Assembly: GCA_008921705.1 (NCBI GenBank)
Contig: VFFE01007583.1
Coordinates: forward strand, 1,993,496-2,057,495
Direction of reading: 5' to 3'
Length of the DNA stretch: 64,000 nt
Source: Burhinus oedicnemus
Taxonomy: Eukaryota > Chordata > Aves > Charadriiformes > Burhinidae
The position numbers were made by a program, and so were the translations under genes. The notes under the pieces are model-generated. The model saw only the letters and a list, made by a program, of their open reading frames with translations. It was not told the origin of the DNA and searched no databases. Positions 35,929 to 49,997 of the stretch are shown one piece after another (position 1 is the first letter of the stretch; every line of letters begins with the position of its first letter).

Positions 35929-38900
35929 ACATAAACATACATATTTAAGCTGTGCCAAAAATTACATATTACTACAACATATTTCAAAAGTTCATGAAGC
36001 ACAGCTGAAGTATATTTAGCATGATCAGAAAGACTTTAAAAGAAATTCTTCTAAACTACTTAGTAAAACCACAGGTATAAAAGGATTTCCTGGTTTAGTT
36101 ACAGTGCCCTGCTTAAGTCTATATAAAACATAGTGTGAGGATTTTTAGTTTAGTTATTAGTCAGGTTAGTAACTAAATTACTAACATAGAAAAAGTCCGT
36201 AGTGCTTTTAAATTCACTATTCCACACTTAATTGTAAACTCTGATTGGAGGTGGTAAAATCTTGACAGGAAATCCAATGCAAATCATCCATTTTGTGTGT
36301 TGTTGCATTTTTTTTAATTAAAAAAGAAAATAAACAGAGAATTGTTATAGGCCTGAAATAAGGAACAAGCGATGATATCATCCCCAATCTCTGCTTTTTC
36401 CTTAATTCTGACTGTTCCCAGAAAAATGTTTATCTGCTGTAAGTGTCAAAATGACACTTGAAATGACAATGATAATTTGACAAAGAAATGTCTTCTACCC
36501 AGTAGTTAAATTACTGCTTTCAGTAGTATCGAATAAAAACTCAGGGATGAAACGTAGCTCTGAAAAATATCACAGTGTTCCAGCCTTTTCAAAAAATTCT
36601 GTATATTACTAGATATTGACAATATGCTTTAAATATAATTTTCCAGAGAAAAGCCACTTCTTTTCTGTGAAGTCTGCACACCATGGGTGTTACTCTGGCT
36701 GCGATTTTCCAACAGCATCATTCTCTTTTAGGTAAAATGTACTTTTATTTCTTCTCTTCATCCTGAGTCTCTTCACATCAATCTTAGCTCCTGTGACAGA
36801 AGTTTAGTGCATGGTGTGTTTGCATGGAGGAATTGGTTGATACCAAGAAAGTAATGATTAATGCTGGTCTATAACACGCTCTCTGGCCCCTGGCACATGC
36901 CATTACTTGCCAATGTCCAGAGATATAACTCAGGTCACCTTTGAATAAGGTGTCTTCATACAGGCTGCATAAACTCACATCAGGGTGAATAAACTGTGTG
37001 AAAGTTACTGTCATTTAGTAGAGAACATCTGTGTTTTTCATTACCGGATCTTCCATATCTTTCTTCGATAATTCACTAGAGAAAGAGAGTACCTTTCAGC
37101 TTTATCATCTCAAGTTGAAACCTCAAGTTGTGAAGAAATGAGTTTGCTTAGGTTTTCATGCCTGTTATAACATGCAGTATCCAATTATAACTCGTTTTTT
37201 GGAAAGTAATTGGCATTTCCTAAGACAATAGTCATAGGTTTCTTGTAGAGGAAATTCCATTTTAAAGTAGTATTGACTTATCTGAATTACTTGGGTTGGA
37301 GAAATCATCAAGATTTTGAGGTTCAACATTCCTTGCAGTATATTCAATATTTACTCATTTACCCTAGGGTAGAAAGAATAATTTTCTACCCATCTTTGAC
37401 AGTTGTCCTTTCTGTCCTAGCAGAATGAGAAAATAATGTCAGTAATGACAAAAGACAAGAAAAAAACCAAGGTTCAATTTCATATGGAATATGTTCTTAT
37501 CAGATTGTATCATCCAATCATAGTTAAAATAAACTATACCACATTGGAGGAAAAAAGTATAATACTTCAACAAAGATTACAAAAAAGGTTTTCTGAAGAT
37601 CTCAAATGAATCAGCATTAGCTCTTACGGAAGCAAATCAGCATATCCTTATAGTCACTGCCAAAGATTCAGCTACTGCTATAAAAACAAATGTATATTAA
37701 TTTATTCAAGTGCTTACAGTAAATTTTAACATTTCACTGCAACTGTTTCCTTCTAAATCAAGCCATTGAAATTGGAATGCTTCAAATTCTTGCTGTTTTA
37801 CACAAACCTAAATCAAGATATAGTCGAAAAAGTTATTTAATAGATATTTTCAATCTTAAATCTTTCAGTTAAATAGCATTTTCATCAGCAAAAGTTTTTC
37901 CACTAAAGATAAATGCTTTAGGTCTTTCTATCTATCTGCATTTTATTCCTGTTAACATTGCTGAGATTACCCTGTTCAACTAGGAAGAAGAACTTCACTG
38001 TGGAGTTCCCTTTCTTGCAATAATTTGTATAACTATTCTTTTAAACATTTACATTTTTTACATTTAAACACTGAGTTTTCATTTTTCTGTTAAGAGGATT
38101 CAATAATTAAAAGGTCAACATATTTCTGAATTTAATAAATATTTCTAATATGTAATTGGATAATGTTTCTAAACTGCACCACTATGAGGTTTTGAAAAAA
38201 TACTTACCTTTTTATGTTTGTGTACCTTCCAGTTCTTGTAAATTTCTTTTCTCCCTTCTCAACATCCACTCTAATACCTTAAGGCACATGTACAAATCAG
38301 AAATATTTGGCTGCATTCAGCCCTAATAACTGAAAGACAGAATTTATAAAAATGTAATCCCTCTGTTCCCAGAAGCAGTGGTCTGTATAAGGCTTTGGGC
38401 AGCATTTTTAGCAGGAAAAGGTTTAGCCTATCAGACTGAGGGTGGTAGCAAAGAAACCCCTTATTTTTAAAGAGTCATCTGTTTATTCTTGTTTGTCAGA
38501 AGTACCTACATTCTCTATATAGTGGCAGAGAACATTAGTTTTATCATGATGCAGCAAGGGCTAAAGAGAAAAAAAAAAAGTTTGAGGGGAGGGTCTAAAT
38601 GTTTGTACATATTAATGATTTTTAAATAGAAAGTGATTGTTAAATTTCATCTGCCATGGTATTGTCCAGTCTTGAAAGGTCCTTCTAAATCCCTTCACAG
38701 TCAGCCTTCATTTTTATGCTCATGAATGTTGTAATGTCAGGTTTATCCCCCTCGCTACTCACCCTATTTTCCTTATCATTTTATGAATATTCTTGACTGA
38801 AGAATTCAGTGGGCATTCACTCCTCGCTTTGTGAAAAGTGGCTTTTAATTTCTATCTGTTGTTATCCCATCTTCAACTAATTATTTATTCAAAGGAGCAT

Positions 38901-41900
38901 CCTTTTCCTCATCTTGCAACACCGTAGTATTTTTTAAAGATTTTGCTAAAAGCCCTGTGGAACGCTGACCAGACTCACCAAATTTGCTCTTGTTGTGTGC
39001 TTGTTTACTCCTTTAAGGAACTCCAATACATCTGTAAGGCAGGAATGTCCTTTGCAAAAGCAGTATTCCTTGTGTCTGTCTCAAAACTCCTGGAGAGCAA
39101 TTTAAGCCTGCTTCTTCTGCATGTTGCCAGTGAACACTGAGAACAGTTTCTTTTTTTTTTTCTCACTTGCATCATCACTTTGAGTTTGTTTTTTTAAGAC
39201 TGTTTGGTCTTATAAAGGTTTTTCCTTTGATTAAAAGATTTCCTCTCCCTGCTGCCTTTTTTCTATGCCTTTATTTGCCTGTTTTCTGATTGCCTACATA
39301 GTGGAGAAAACAATGGATTCACTTCATCTACATTCTCCGTTCTCTTTTATACACATAGCAGGGAACAACTCACACATAAGAGTAACAGGTCATTATATTC
39401 CCTTATGTGACTGGAAGTTAACTGGCTCACAGTGAAGTCCTTAAAGAAAGAGAGTAGTTACCTAAATGAGTTCTGTATTTAATTTCTTCTTGGTCAGTCT
39501 GCCATTATGAGTGTATGTCAGGTTTTCCACAGCATCAAAAGAATACTGATCCATTTAACCATGCAATAGTCTATAAAGCAGCTGTCACAGCAGTAAAGAC
39601 AACCATTTTAAAATCTGAGTTTGTGCATGCTGATGCAAGTCATTAGTCTTTCAGCTATTTTGTAGCGTTTAATAAGTATAACCTCAAGTTATCTTTAATT
39701 GGTGAGACTGCAACTGTCCCTTATACTATCCTACCTCCCTAGAACTTGCACAGATGCTTCATTTAATTGCTGACCTTGCTTTGTGCTCTGTTTGGAGCTC
39801 TTCCCATCTTAGGAGTCTAGGGAGGGTGTTGGAGTTGTCAGCACCTCAAAGGTTTGGGCTTGAAGTAATACTTTCCATTCTCTGAGTTTACCTTTTATTC
39901 CCTGGCAATGCTGTTAGTCAGTACAGAAAACATATCCCAGGGTTGTTTCCTTCCTGACTGCCCCCCCTTTTGCACCCAATATAGTGAGTACTACTTTCCA
40001 AAATTCTAATTCTTTTTTTCATTCATATCATTTTTAGCAAGTACTAATTTGTTAAAAAAATTACATAGGATGTATCCTTTCTACACATCATTGGGTTACT
40101 AGGGAGTTCTGATGTATTCTGGGACATCCTTAGGGAACTAAAAAATGCCATAGGATTTCATGAAGAGAACATTATCATTAATGCATTCTTAATTTGGTCC
40201 CTGTTTGGTTTTAATCAGAAGTGTATAGTTATTGTAGCATAGTCTATTAAATGAAAATCTGCTGGGTACTTCACATTATACCACAACAGGAAATTATTAT
40301 CAACATTCATAAAATAGATTTTATTTTATTCATTAAACATGTATGTAGTTTATTTGTTTTCTTTTGTTAGTGTATTACTTATTTATCACATTTTCAATGA
40401 GACCTCAAGGGTATCCTTTCATTAATGCACATTTTATTTAGAATAGAATCATTTAGTTCTACTCTAGGATAGGCTATTCTTAAACAGGACCAGATATAAT
40501 GGGATATGCAATAGCAGAAATGTTACAGGTACCTTCAGAGCTCTGCTTCTCTGGGTACGGTATCTAGGACTTCCATGTACAGAATAGGTTGGATGAAACA
40601 CATCCACTTGCATGACCATATGTATATGCTGGGAAAAAAACATTTCCCCAAATCACTAACAAAAGAAGGAGAATTTGTAGCGAAAAAAAGGTTTGTCACA
40701 AGTAGCTGTACTATCCTAGATATTGTCACATTCAGTCTCATCAGACAAGCAACATCTGGCTCTGCAAATGTTGGCTTGGGAAATCCCTAGGATATTTTGA
40801 GGAAAATAGGGTTGTGATTGTGACTGAACTGTTATTGAACATGGGACTGAACCAATATCGTTGCAGAGCTCTAGAGTTCATTTTGCTTCCTCTCTAGCAA
40901 ATACGTAGAACACTGCAACAGTGACTCTGTCCTTACGGTCATGGTGGAAAGGAAAGGGAAAAGAACAAGAACTCCCCAGCCATTAAATCAGAGAAGAAAA
41001 AAAACCCAACTGCTATAATATGTAGAAATTAATCTGATATGAGCAGAGTGTGGTGGCTATAAAGGAGATGGTGCCATTAGTGCCAGGTGTCCTAGAGTTT
41101 TTAATCTGGACATTCTTTCCCTTGTGTTGAATTGCTGTGTGATTCAGCTCTCTACCATTCTCTCCTTCAGACCCTTTACATCAGCATCCCTCCATTTTCT
41201 CTATTTACTTCATTTCTACTTTTTCATAGGCTTTTTATTTCTTTCTTTTCAGTTATTTTCCTCCTTTCTGTTTTACCATTATCTAATACTTTCTGTCCTA
41301 CCAAATCCTCACCTCAGGAAATAAACAAGATGCACAACTGCCCAAACAAAACAAAAAGAAATCACACACTCCTGTGAGTCTATCAGTCTTTGACATTACA
41401 TATTCATGTGAAAATAAAAACCAGGTGGTCATATTTTAATTCCTGTGGAAATGGTATTGTGCTATTGACATCCAAAACTTTGAGGAAAACGAGCATTCCC
41501 TGTACCAATCTTCATGGAAACTCAGGTACACTTTTTTTTTTCCCCCTCAGTTAAACACAAGTGATCTGTAATCATTGTCTTTAAAGCACATTCTTGCTAA
41601 GATATACTGAAATCTTCTTGACAAGCATGTCTACATTTTATGTGGTGGCATAGACTTAAGTCGCAAAGCAGCACTTAACTTCAAGAATTGACCATTTCTA
41701 CACAGTTTTGTGGACTCCCGATGCCTTCACTGTAGTGGTAGGATGGCTATGAAGGTAGGCAAAGACTCCAACATACTTTTTCTTCAGGAAATGCATCAGT
41801 TGTTGATAAAGTCAAGTGGGTAGCTACTGGTTATTTAAATTTCATTGGTGGAGGTATTTGGTAGTTTAATAGGGAGAGGGAAGACACCTGGATGCCAGTA

Positions 41901-44900
41901 AGGCAGTCTTCTGGCTTTGAATAGGTTCTGCTGGATTGGGCCAGGCTGGATTGGAGTGCAGTTCAGTGACAAGAGCCAATAGAGATGGGCTGGGCTGGGT
42001 GGCAAAATGAAACAGTCTGACTCAGAGAACAGTCTTTAGCTCCTCCATTAGCTAAGCAGTGACACAAGTGAATGATGCAGGTGTAGTGAATTAGAAGTCA
42101 ATCTTCTAGCAGTCTGCACAGGTTAGACAGTGGTTATTCAATCTGTTAATTGGACTGGGCAACATTAAACCTTGTGCTTAAGTTCCAAGTTATTACAATA
42201 ATGATAAAATCTTCTGGTGACCGCGCTTGCAGCACTCCCTACATAACACAGGCTGATGGAACGTCTACCTATTTCGGTTATTTATGAGATCATGGTATTT
42301 ATGGGATTCTTTCTTTGCCAGAGGGAGTGTATGCTGTCCATCAACAATAGCATTTTTCAAAACTTTTGAGGCTATCATCTTAAACCAACCCTATGAGCAA
42401 AGACGGTTGAAGGGCAAGTTCTCTAACTGGTGTGGTCTTCATGTTGAATGGATCCTTATTTTCAGTCTCCCTAAGTGAAACTCTGGAGAACAATAACTAA
42501 TAATCTGAACTCTGAACAATATGTTATCACAAAAGGTTGATTTCCTGTGGCCATTAAACTTGTATAGTGCTGATAATCTGACTGTATTGTAGTGTAAAAG
42601 GAAGTATCTTGTTTCTGTAGATACTTCATATCTATCAAAGTTCTCTGTCCTCAGGGATTCAGTTATTTAACTGATTTTCAGTGACTTTTCATTTTGATAT
42701 GCTATATTGCTATTGTCCTCCTCCTGTTTACCTGCACATAATGAGGAAGGATAGAGAGCAATTATATTTCACTTGTATGAGATAGCAGTTTGTTTTGGAG
42801 ACAGTACTCCTGGACTTTTTTTAGTCTTTATTATTACTTCTTAATAAATATGAGATGGAATCTGAGACAAAACTTACAGAAAATGTTAATTGTGAAGACT
42901 AGTCCAAAATTAACCTTGAAAAGTAATGTACAAAACAAGTCAGTGACAAGTAATAATTTATTTGTTATTCTATTACAAGTTTTACTTAAGGCTTACTGTG
43001 GGACCAGGAAAGTAATGTTTCTTTTCCTTAGTTTTTTTTGTTCCAAAAAGCAGAGATGACAGCATTCAATGCTTTCAGGTATATATTAAAAAACAGGTAA
43101 GCGTTGCTGGAGTGAAGAGAGAAATAACAAAGGAGGTAGACATAAGAAGTAAATGCTCTTAAAGTGAGAAAAAAACAACCAAGGAAAAAAGCTCTCTTCA
43201 TGGTATAACAGAGAAAGTATTCTGAAATGGATCTTCAGTTCATTTAAGTTAACAAAGTTCTGTTGGGTTTATGGATCTGGGCCCATTTATCCTTGTTGAG
43301 ATGATCTATGATTTATATTTTGGCCTGACTAGATTATTATGTTTCAAATACTACTCCACCGTAAGAATTAATATCTCTAGAAAACTGCCAGATTTTATTT
43401 AGAAACAAACAAGTGAAAAAAACTTGGTAAGAAAATATATTTTCTTAGCTAAAATAGACAGTAGGGTCTTGATTCTTGGGACTCTTTTTGGCAGGATCAT
43501 TATTGTCAGAGTACTAATGTTTTCCAATAACATCTTGGCATTCTGAATAATCCCTCAGCTGAGCCTCACTTCACTATAAAAAGTTAATATGCACTACCAA
43601 ATATAGGTTTGCACATGCAAATAGTTAAAACTGATTGCTGTAATCTGAGATCCAGGTGCATAGCATGCTCTTTCAGGGGCTAGACATGTGTGCACATTTT
43701 TTATATATATATAAACATTTAAATATTTATTTTATGTATCTGTAAAATATTCACATTTGTGCAGCTATGTATAGAAATGATTTGTTAACAAAACAAAAAA
43801 GCATGAAAAAGTCTAAAGGTAATTCTTCATGCAAGACATAGCATAGTAGCGATATCCCTTCCTTTTTATTTGAGTCCAGTCCTTTAATCTTCTCATTTAT
43901 AAGCCTTTAAGGTAAGGTTATGGAGTTTGATAGCAAGTAAATCAGCTTTTCTTAAACTTGTGCTATATATCTGTGGCATTCAGAAATCCAGGAGATACAA
44001 TAATTTAGCTCAAAACTGCCATGAAGCTTGTAATAAGAAAGCAGCCTTGACCATGGTGACATTATATGACAAATAAATATTACGTCTAGAAAACTGAAAA
44101 TAGACACAGAAAATATAGATTCTTTCATATCTTAATCTTACAGGCAAATAAACCACAACATTCTTTCAACTTTAGGAATGTTTTTTTACAAAGCTTTCAA
44201 GTTCTCAAAAACTTTCAGATTCTCAGTTTAGGGCTTCTGACCTTTAATTATGTATCTGAACAACAGCTTGACTTCTGCTCTCTCCACCAAGTTGAGCAGC
44301 TAATGCTGTATCGCATGGTGTTCAGCAGTGTGGAAGTTCAGGCTGCCACTATATATTTGCCTAAATATGATTGATGGTAACCCATTTTTACAGTTCATGT
44401 GCTGAAGGCACTATTTTTGCTTTTGTTTCCATTTATGCACTGTTCTGTTTACTGGTTTAATTCAGAAGTCGCTCAAGAGACTCTGCCTGTCTTTCGGTAT
44501 TTCTAGAAGGCCTAACCCATTCCAGTGCTGAGTTAACAGCAACTGCTGATGCTTGGCAGGTCCGAGGACTGAGGCCAAGGGCTACAACAAATGCTTTATC
44601 CAAATACACATAGATATTTAATGAGTTCTGTGAACCACGCTTCTAGGGAGTAAATGTAACACGTGCAAACTGCAGGAAGCATTTCCTGAGGTGCAGTAGA
44701 GGAACTTCCCTGTCTGATGAGGGATTTTTTTTGAGCATGAATTATGGCATAATAGATATTTGTCGCTGTGTATATCTGTAAATTAATCTGCAAGTGAGAT
44801 TCTTTTATGCAAAAGAGAACTCAAGAAGTTATGAAAGGGATCAATTTGACTTTCTCCTTCCCAAAATATTTTAAAGCAGTTAAATAGGAAGCTTCCTTAG

Positions 44901-45391
44901 GAATAGAAGAAAGTAGTCAAGTTTTGATGTAAATAAGCAGCAAAGGGAGTAGAAGACTTACTTGACTTTCAGTGTTGCATTTATGTATTAGCTGAAATTG
45001 GTTAAAAATAAGAGGAACCATATTTCAGTATGCAGTTTATGTTCATTGGCAACATTTTGAGAACTGGTAGAAAAAAAGAAAAATAAATGCAACGTTCTAT
45101 TTTGAGAGTCACCCTAAAGGAGGCAGGGATGTTACTAAAGCTTAGGCTTTGGTATAATTGGCCGCTTCCTAATAAATCTTTTAATTTATTTCACCAGTAA
45201 AGATCTAATTTTAATACGTTCCTATTTTGATATTTACAGGAATATTTGTTTAGACTCTTTGGCCCTTTGGTGAACCAAACAACCATTACTTGAATTGGGC
45301 ATTCGAAGTCAAGAGAGGTGAGCCAATTTTCCATAAGAATTGATAAGCACAAACCTTCACTCATTGCTCAAAGCAAATCTGAATTTGGTGA
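35929..45391. other. AT-rich unique sequence, no gene
   Basis: About 9.5 kb without a defensible gene. A polypyrimidine-rich segment at 41120-41320 produces two overlapping F/L/S-rich frames that I treat as composition artefacts. Near 41990 GGGCTGGGCTGGGT is a short GGGCT run. A perfect 20-bp palindrome at 43428-43447 and a (TA)n run near 43702-43712 are present. I recognise no transposon here, unusual over this length in a bird only if very old repeats are also absent. Confidence 0.5.
43428..43447. repeat. Perfect 20-bp AT-rich palindrome
   Basis: TAAGAAAATATATTTTCTTA is its own reverse complement. It has no loop and ends abruptly on both sides. It may extrude as a cruciform or be chance in AT-rich DNA. 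Confidence 0.85.
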
Positions 45392-45978
45392 TGTTGTGGG
45401 TCAGCCCTGGTCACTAGCTTGATGCCCACCCATCGGTGTCGGGTGGGGTGGAGGATAGGGAATGGGGGTTACAGTCAGTCCATAACTGCACTGCTGTTCC
45501 TTCCTCCTCAAATTTTGGCCGTGCTCCAGCATGGACTCTCGACAAGCTGTGGTTCCATCTCGAAATATCCATCTGCTCCAATGTGGGGTCCTTTATGGGC
45601 TGCAGGATGGTTATCTACTCAAACACGGTCAGCTCTATGGGCTGCAGGGAATTAAACTGCTCCACCAAGGGCTGCAGGGGAATCTCTGCTATGTCACCTG
45701 GAGCACCTCCTCACCCTCCTTCTTGTCTCACCTTGCTGCTCACACGATTGTTTCTCACACTTTTCTCCCTCCTCTCCCTGTCTGTCATTTTTGCCCTTTC
45801 TTAAATATGCCATGCCAGAGGAACCACACACATGGCTGACATCCTCAGCTTTGTGGCATGGTGGGTCCATTGTGGTGGAGCCTGAAACCAGCTGTGCCTG
45901 GAACAGGACAACCTCTGATCTCTTCTCACAGAAGCCACCCTGCAGCTGCCAAGTTGCCCAAAATCTTGTTTGGATGCA
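45392..45978 (-). mobile_element. Solo LTR-like element of a second avian ERV family
   Basis: About 587 bp, GC-richer than its flanks, with TGTTGTGGGTCAGCCC at the left and GTTTGGATGCA at the right, giving TG...CA ends. It contains the blocks GGGCTGCAGGGGAATCTCTG, CACCTGGAGCACCTCCTC and CTTCTCACAGAAGCCACC, which I recall from dispersed avian LTRs. Those LTRs suggest minus orientation. GGGCTGCAGG occurs three times, at 45597, 45639 and 45669. The overlapping frames of 70-122 codons within it are by-products of this composition. No internal retroviral part and no clear target duplication were found. Boundaries are approximate. Confidence 0.6.
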
Positions 45979-48900
45979 CTTTTGGTCTCATGTCCTTAGC
46001 TGAACTGAGTGTGCAAAGTTTTCTTAAATTGAGTGAAGCTCTACCAGCTTATGTCATCCTAAGGGTGTGTTCAATGCTTTCAGAGGTGGCATCTTGCCAA
46101 TTTGCTCCCAAGTACATTTCCCAACACTCACAATTATGAAGACCTGTTTGAAAATAAGAATCAACTTCTTTATACCCATTTCTGGTGATTGAAAAAGTTG
46201 AGCAACTAACTCAGAATTGCTAGAATACGCACTTAATGGGTGGGAAGCTCTGGTACAAACTCCAGCTCTAATTGCAGCAGGAAGCTGCTACAATGCTATG
46301 GGCTATTTTGCAGTTGATGTCTTTTCTTCCCTTTTGTAGCTGTTCTAGTTTTTATTATAGATATATACTTGTGTATGTAGAGAATCAAATAAAAGGAGAG
46401 ACATTTTTTGACAAGACGTTTAGAGAATTTACATGTTTCCAGTGTTCTGCTATGATTTTGGGTACATGCCACAATCAGTAAAATGTATTTTACCACCTTC
46501 TTTGTCATGCATACTGATTTCACATAAATTCTAAAGAGAAGGAATGTCTGGAGCCTGAGGACAAATCATTCTATTGAATTTTGTTGATTTAGCATGAAAA
46601 GAATAGACAATGGCCAGAACATTATATATAGGGAATGACTCGTTATTTCAATGTTTGTAGTTGTCAGAGTCTTTGTGAGGCTATTAACAGCAATATAGGA
46701 CACTTTGAAGTAAGACCACTATTAAAAATACAGTTGTTGGAATCAGATGTTAATGAATAGATTGTTACCAATATTTTAAGCCTAAGTGAAGGAGAAAATA
46801 AAATAACAGGATGGACAAGAGGAAGCAGGATGCTACACTGAGAAAGGATTTCTGCGTAAGCTGAAATTGTTAAACTCTGAAACCTAGCTTTTCAAGGTCC
46901 TTCATTGTAATCCGTTATCTTTCATTCCCCTTTGGCACCACAAAGATGTCAGTCTGATGATATATTACACATAACAATGTCATTACATTGGCATAACATG
47001 ACAACTGGGACTCATTTGAACTTTTAAAAACTTCTAATCCCTAAAATAAATTACGAACTGAAGACTTTTCAGACATAGAAGATAAGTCACTTGTTAGAAA
47101 GAATAGGGTTCTCCATACGTTTTGGAGAATTACACTTTTCTGAACCTTTTTCTTTTTCTTTTTTTTTTTTTTCCCTGATGCATATAATACACTTAGTGGG
47201 AAATATAGCCCACAGATATCCTTAGGCTTCTTTTCCTTAGGCTTGCTGAAGTACTAAGTCCCACTGTACCTGACAACTCATCTACAGATTTTAATTAAAT
47301 TTCTCAGAAACAAGCCAAAACCTTTGCTATAATTTAGAGAAGAAAAAAATCTTAATCAGCCTCCTAACTATTCTTACTTTAATTTTTTTCTTACCTTAAA
47401 TTTTTTTTTGGTCACTCTTTCTTTCTTACTCATCTGTTGAACTGTTTTGATTCATTCCTTGCAAGACTGGAAGTCTGATTTCAGGCAGCTTAAATATTGA
47501 CCAAAATTGTTTTTTCTTGTAATGTACAGATATGCAAACACATAAAACATTAAAATATTAAAAGTAAGGTGTGGTGTTGCTTCTATATAATGATGATCCA
47601 CTTGTTGAAGGCATAATACATTTTGAAACTTTGAATGACAGATATTCAGGGACAGGTATGGTCAGCTTTTGTTTGCATTTGTAGAAATCTTACTGTTCTC
47701 TCAGACTACTCCTTATATCATTTTATCTGCATCAGTGTTTCCTAATGGCTGATTTCAGGCATTGAGAGAGACACATAGCAGGCAGGAAATAGTAGACTCA
47801 GGGATTTGGGATGAGTTGAGACCACATGCCTCCGGCCTCATTGTTTCCAGCCTGCTCAGCATTTGAATTTGCAAGCACAGCCTTTGAAATTTTGAAGAGT
47901 GTAACCACTGTGCCTTCTGGTCAGTCACCACACTGGGACCAACTATCTACAGCAATGGAAGATGCTTATCTTGAATCTTCTAGGCACGTTTCACCACTGA
48001 AGCAGAGCCTCTTCAGGCAAAATATATTTTCCTTTGCCCAAGAAGGAAAGGCAAGGAAGGTTGATATCTCTGTACAGTTAGTGAAGAATGGAATTATGTG
48101 GATCAGCTTCAGGAAGAAGACAAGTTAAGCTCCTGCTCTGAATTGCTTTCTGGAGCAGCATCATCAACAAGGATAGTTTGTCTTTGGAGTGGTGCCTGGA
48201 TGCTCTCTGAGATTTAAAAAGCAGAGGGTTTTTTTCAGTTGTTCCCATGTTTTGGAAGCTGCAGAACTTCTTTGGAACTTGCTGGTTGCATGCAGTAGTC
48301 TGTTTTGGGACAACACTTGAATGTGTTTATGTAGCTTCTGCCATTTATTCTCTTGACAAAGGAGCTGGTTGACATGTGTCAGAAGGGTGGCCAGCTGCAT
48401 GACAACATTCAGGCATTTTGGATATTAGGGGACTGAAAACTGAATGTGAAACCAGAAGTGCAAACATAGAGATTTTTTTTAAGTCCTCTGCAGCTGGAAT
48501 TCTGATGCAGATAATGCGCATATTTCTCTTACTTGTTAATTATTAATGAAGCATCCTGTGCATGTGTCTTGTACTGAAACGTGAACATACTTAACATCTT
48601 TATCAGGAATTGTATGTTATCTCTGCACATTATAATAATGAGATAAAATGAAAATGCAGTTCTATTCCAAGTAGTTGTGACTGTACCACATAGTAGGTTT
48701 GATGGTTTTTTTAATTCTTAATGTTAGAGTTCTTACTCTGTAGTGTATTGTAAAGTTCAGCAGATTTCAGGAAGATTCAGATTTTTAGTCTCTTGGCTTC
48801 ATGAATACATATAAAATGTGTATTCATTTTGCAGCTAGTATTTTAAAGCTTCTTACAGATTTGCATGATGATTCAGCTCAGTTTTACCATTTTGCTGAAT

Positions 48901-49952
48901 TAGCATAGCCAGTAAGGAAATAACACTTGTTTCAATCAAAACCTATAGTCTTTCAGATTTCCAGATCTGCTTGAAGTAACTGTAATGTGTGTGCAAAAAA
49001 GTGAAAATGAGTAGCTTGATGGATGCCTTCAGCTTTGAAATTTGTTACCTAGTGTTAGAATAGCTGCAGCCTACTCTACTTATAGTCTGCTTGTTTTGCA
49101 GAAATATTTCCATGGGGAAAACCATATTCTATGTAATCTCTTCTAATGTTTTTACTTACTTGTGACTGTTTCTCAGTTAGCAGCCCATATGCTTTGGTGA
49201 TGCGTGGGGTAGGTACTCCCCTTATTTTACACTTCTTGGAAAGGCCATCTGCAAAAGGTTGGCTAAAGGTGTTTGTTTTCACTTGAGAAGGGATGATCAT
49301 AGAAGCACACTGGTGTTTTAGTGTGCAGTTTGTGCCGATACATTGCCCACTTCACAGTTTAAAGGATATGTTCTCTATGTGAACAGGTGCTCTAGACAGC
49401 CTGAAGTTAAAGGAAGCCTTATCAGAGAAGGTTCTTCTAGAAGCAACCAAATTATATCAAACCTTTCTTCCATTCTATGTTATTTGAAATGGAAATGAAA
49501 AGTGTTATCCAAATACTATTCTGAAAAGATTAAATGTCTTAAAAAGTAGACAGCAGAGAATAAAAATCTTTTTTCTTCAGATATCTGCACAAATCTATAG
49601 ACCCTTGTGAATTCTTTTTAAGTTTAAATGTTGGTACACTCAAACAGAGATGAAGGGCGTGTAGAAGGAAAAACAGCCTGTAAAAGATTCTGGGCGAAAC
49701 TATTCCAAATGAACATCAGGTTGCATGGGTTTGACTGAACCGGAAGGTTACTTCCTATTGTTGAGACACTAAGAAATCTTTTAATAGAATTTTCAGGTGT
49801 CTAAACTGAAGCTTCTGTTACACTCAATGTCTTCTTAAGGGCAAAAAGTAAACAAATCTTGGATATGTAAAGCCAATGATTTCTTTGTGTGACTGAAATC
49901 TTAACTGACTAATCAAAGAATATTCATTGCTTCAAATTTGTTACAGAAAAAT
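45979..49952. other. AT-rich unique sequence, no gene
   Basis: A pyrimidine run rich in T lies at about 47145-47175. The 100-codon frame at 47826-48128 and the 78-codon minus-strand frame at 48164-48400 adjoin in a slightly GC-richer patch. Neither shows a motif, repeat or membrane segment that I recognise. An old processed copy or a chance frame are both possible. Confidence 0.5.
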
Positions 49953-49997
49953 AAAGAAAAAGCAAACAAAGAAAAAGCAAACAAAGAAAAAGCAAAC
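49953..49997 (+). repeat. 15-bp minisatellite, three copies
   Basis: AAAGAAAAAGCAAAC occurs three times head to tail with no differences. An A-rich stretch follows. The surrounding open frame reads it as a KEKAN repeat, an artefact. The identity of the units suggests recent duplication, so length may vary between individuals. Confidence 0.95.

Noticed and set aside
35769..36002. Open frame with long Leu-Tyr repeat
   Set aside because: It is only the translation of the hexanucleotide microsatellite on the minus strand.
41120..41377. Two overlapping F/S-rich frames that look like membrane peptides
   Set aside because: Produced by a polypyrimidine-rich stretch. Hydrophobicity follows from T-rich codons.
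45419..46139. Several overlapping frames of 70-122 codons
   Set aside because: They fall within or run out of the LTR-like element, in different frames, and are a by-product of its GC content.
47826..48400. Adjoining 100-codon plus and 78-codon minus frames as an old gene copy
   Set aside because: Neither translation matches a family I know, and no splice or poly(A) remnant is seen. Left as unexplained rather than called.
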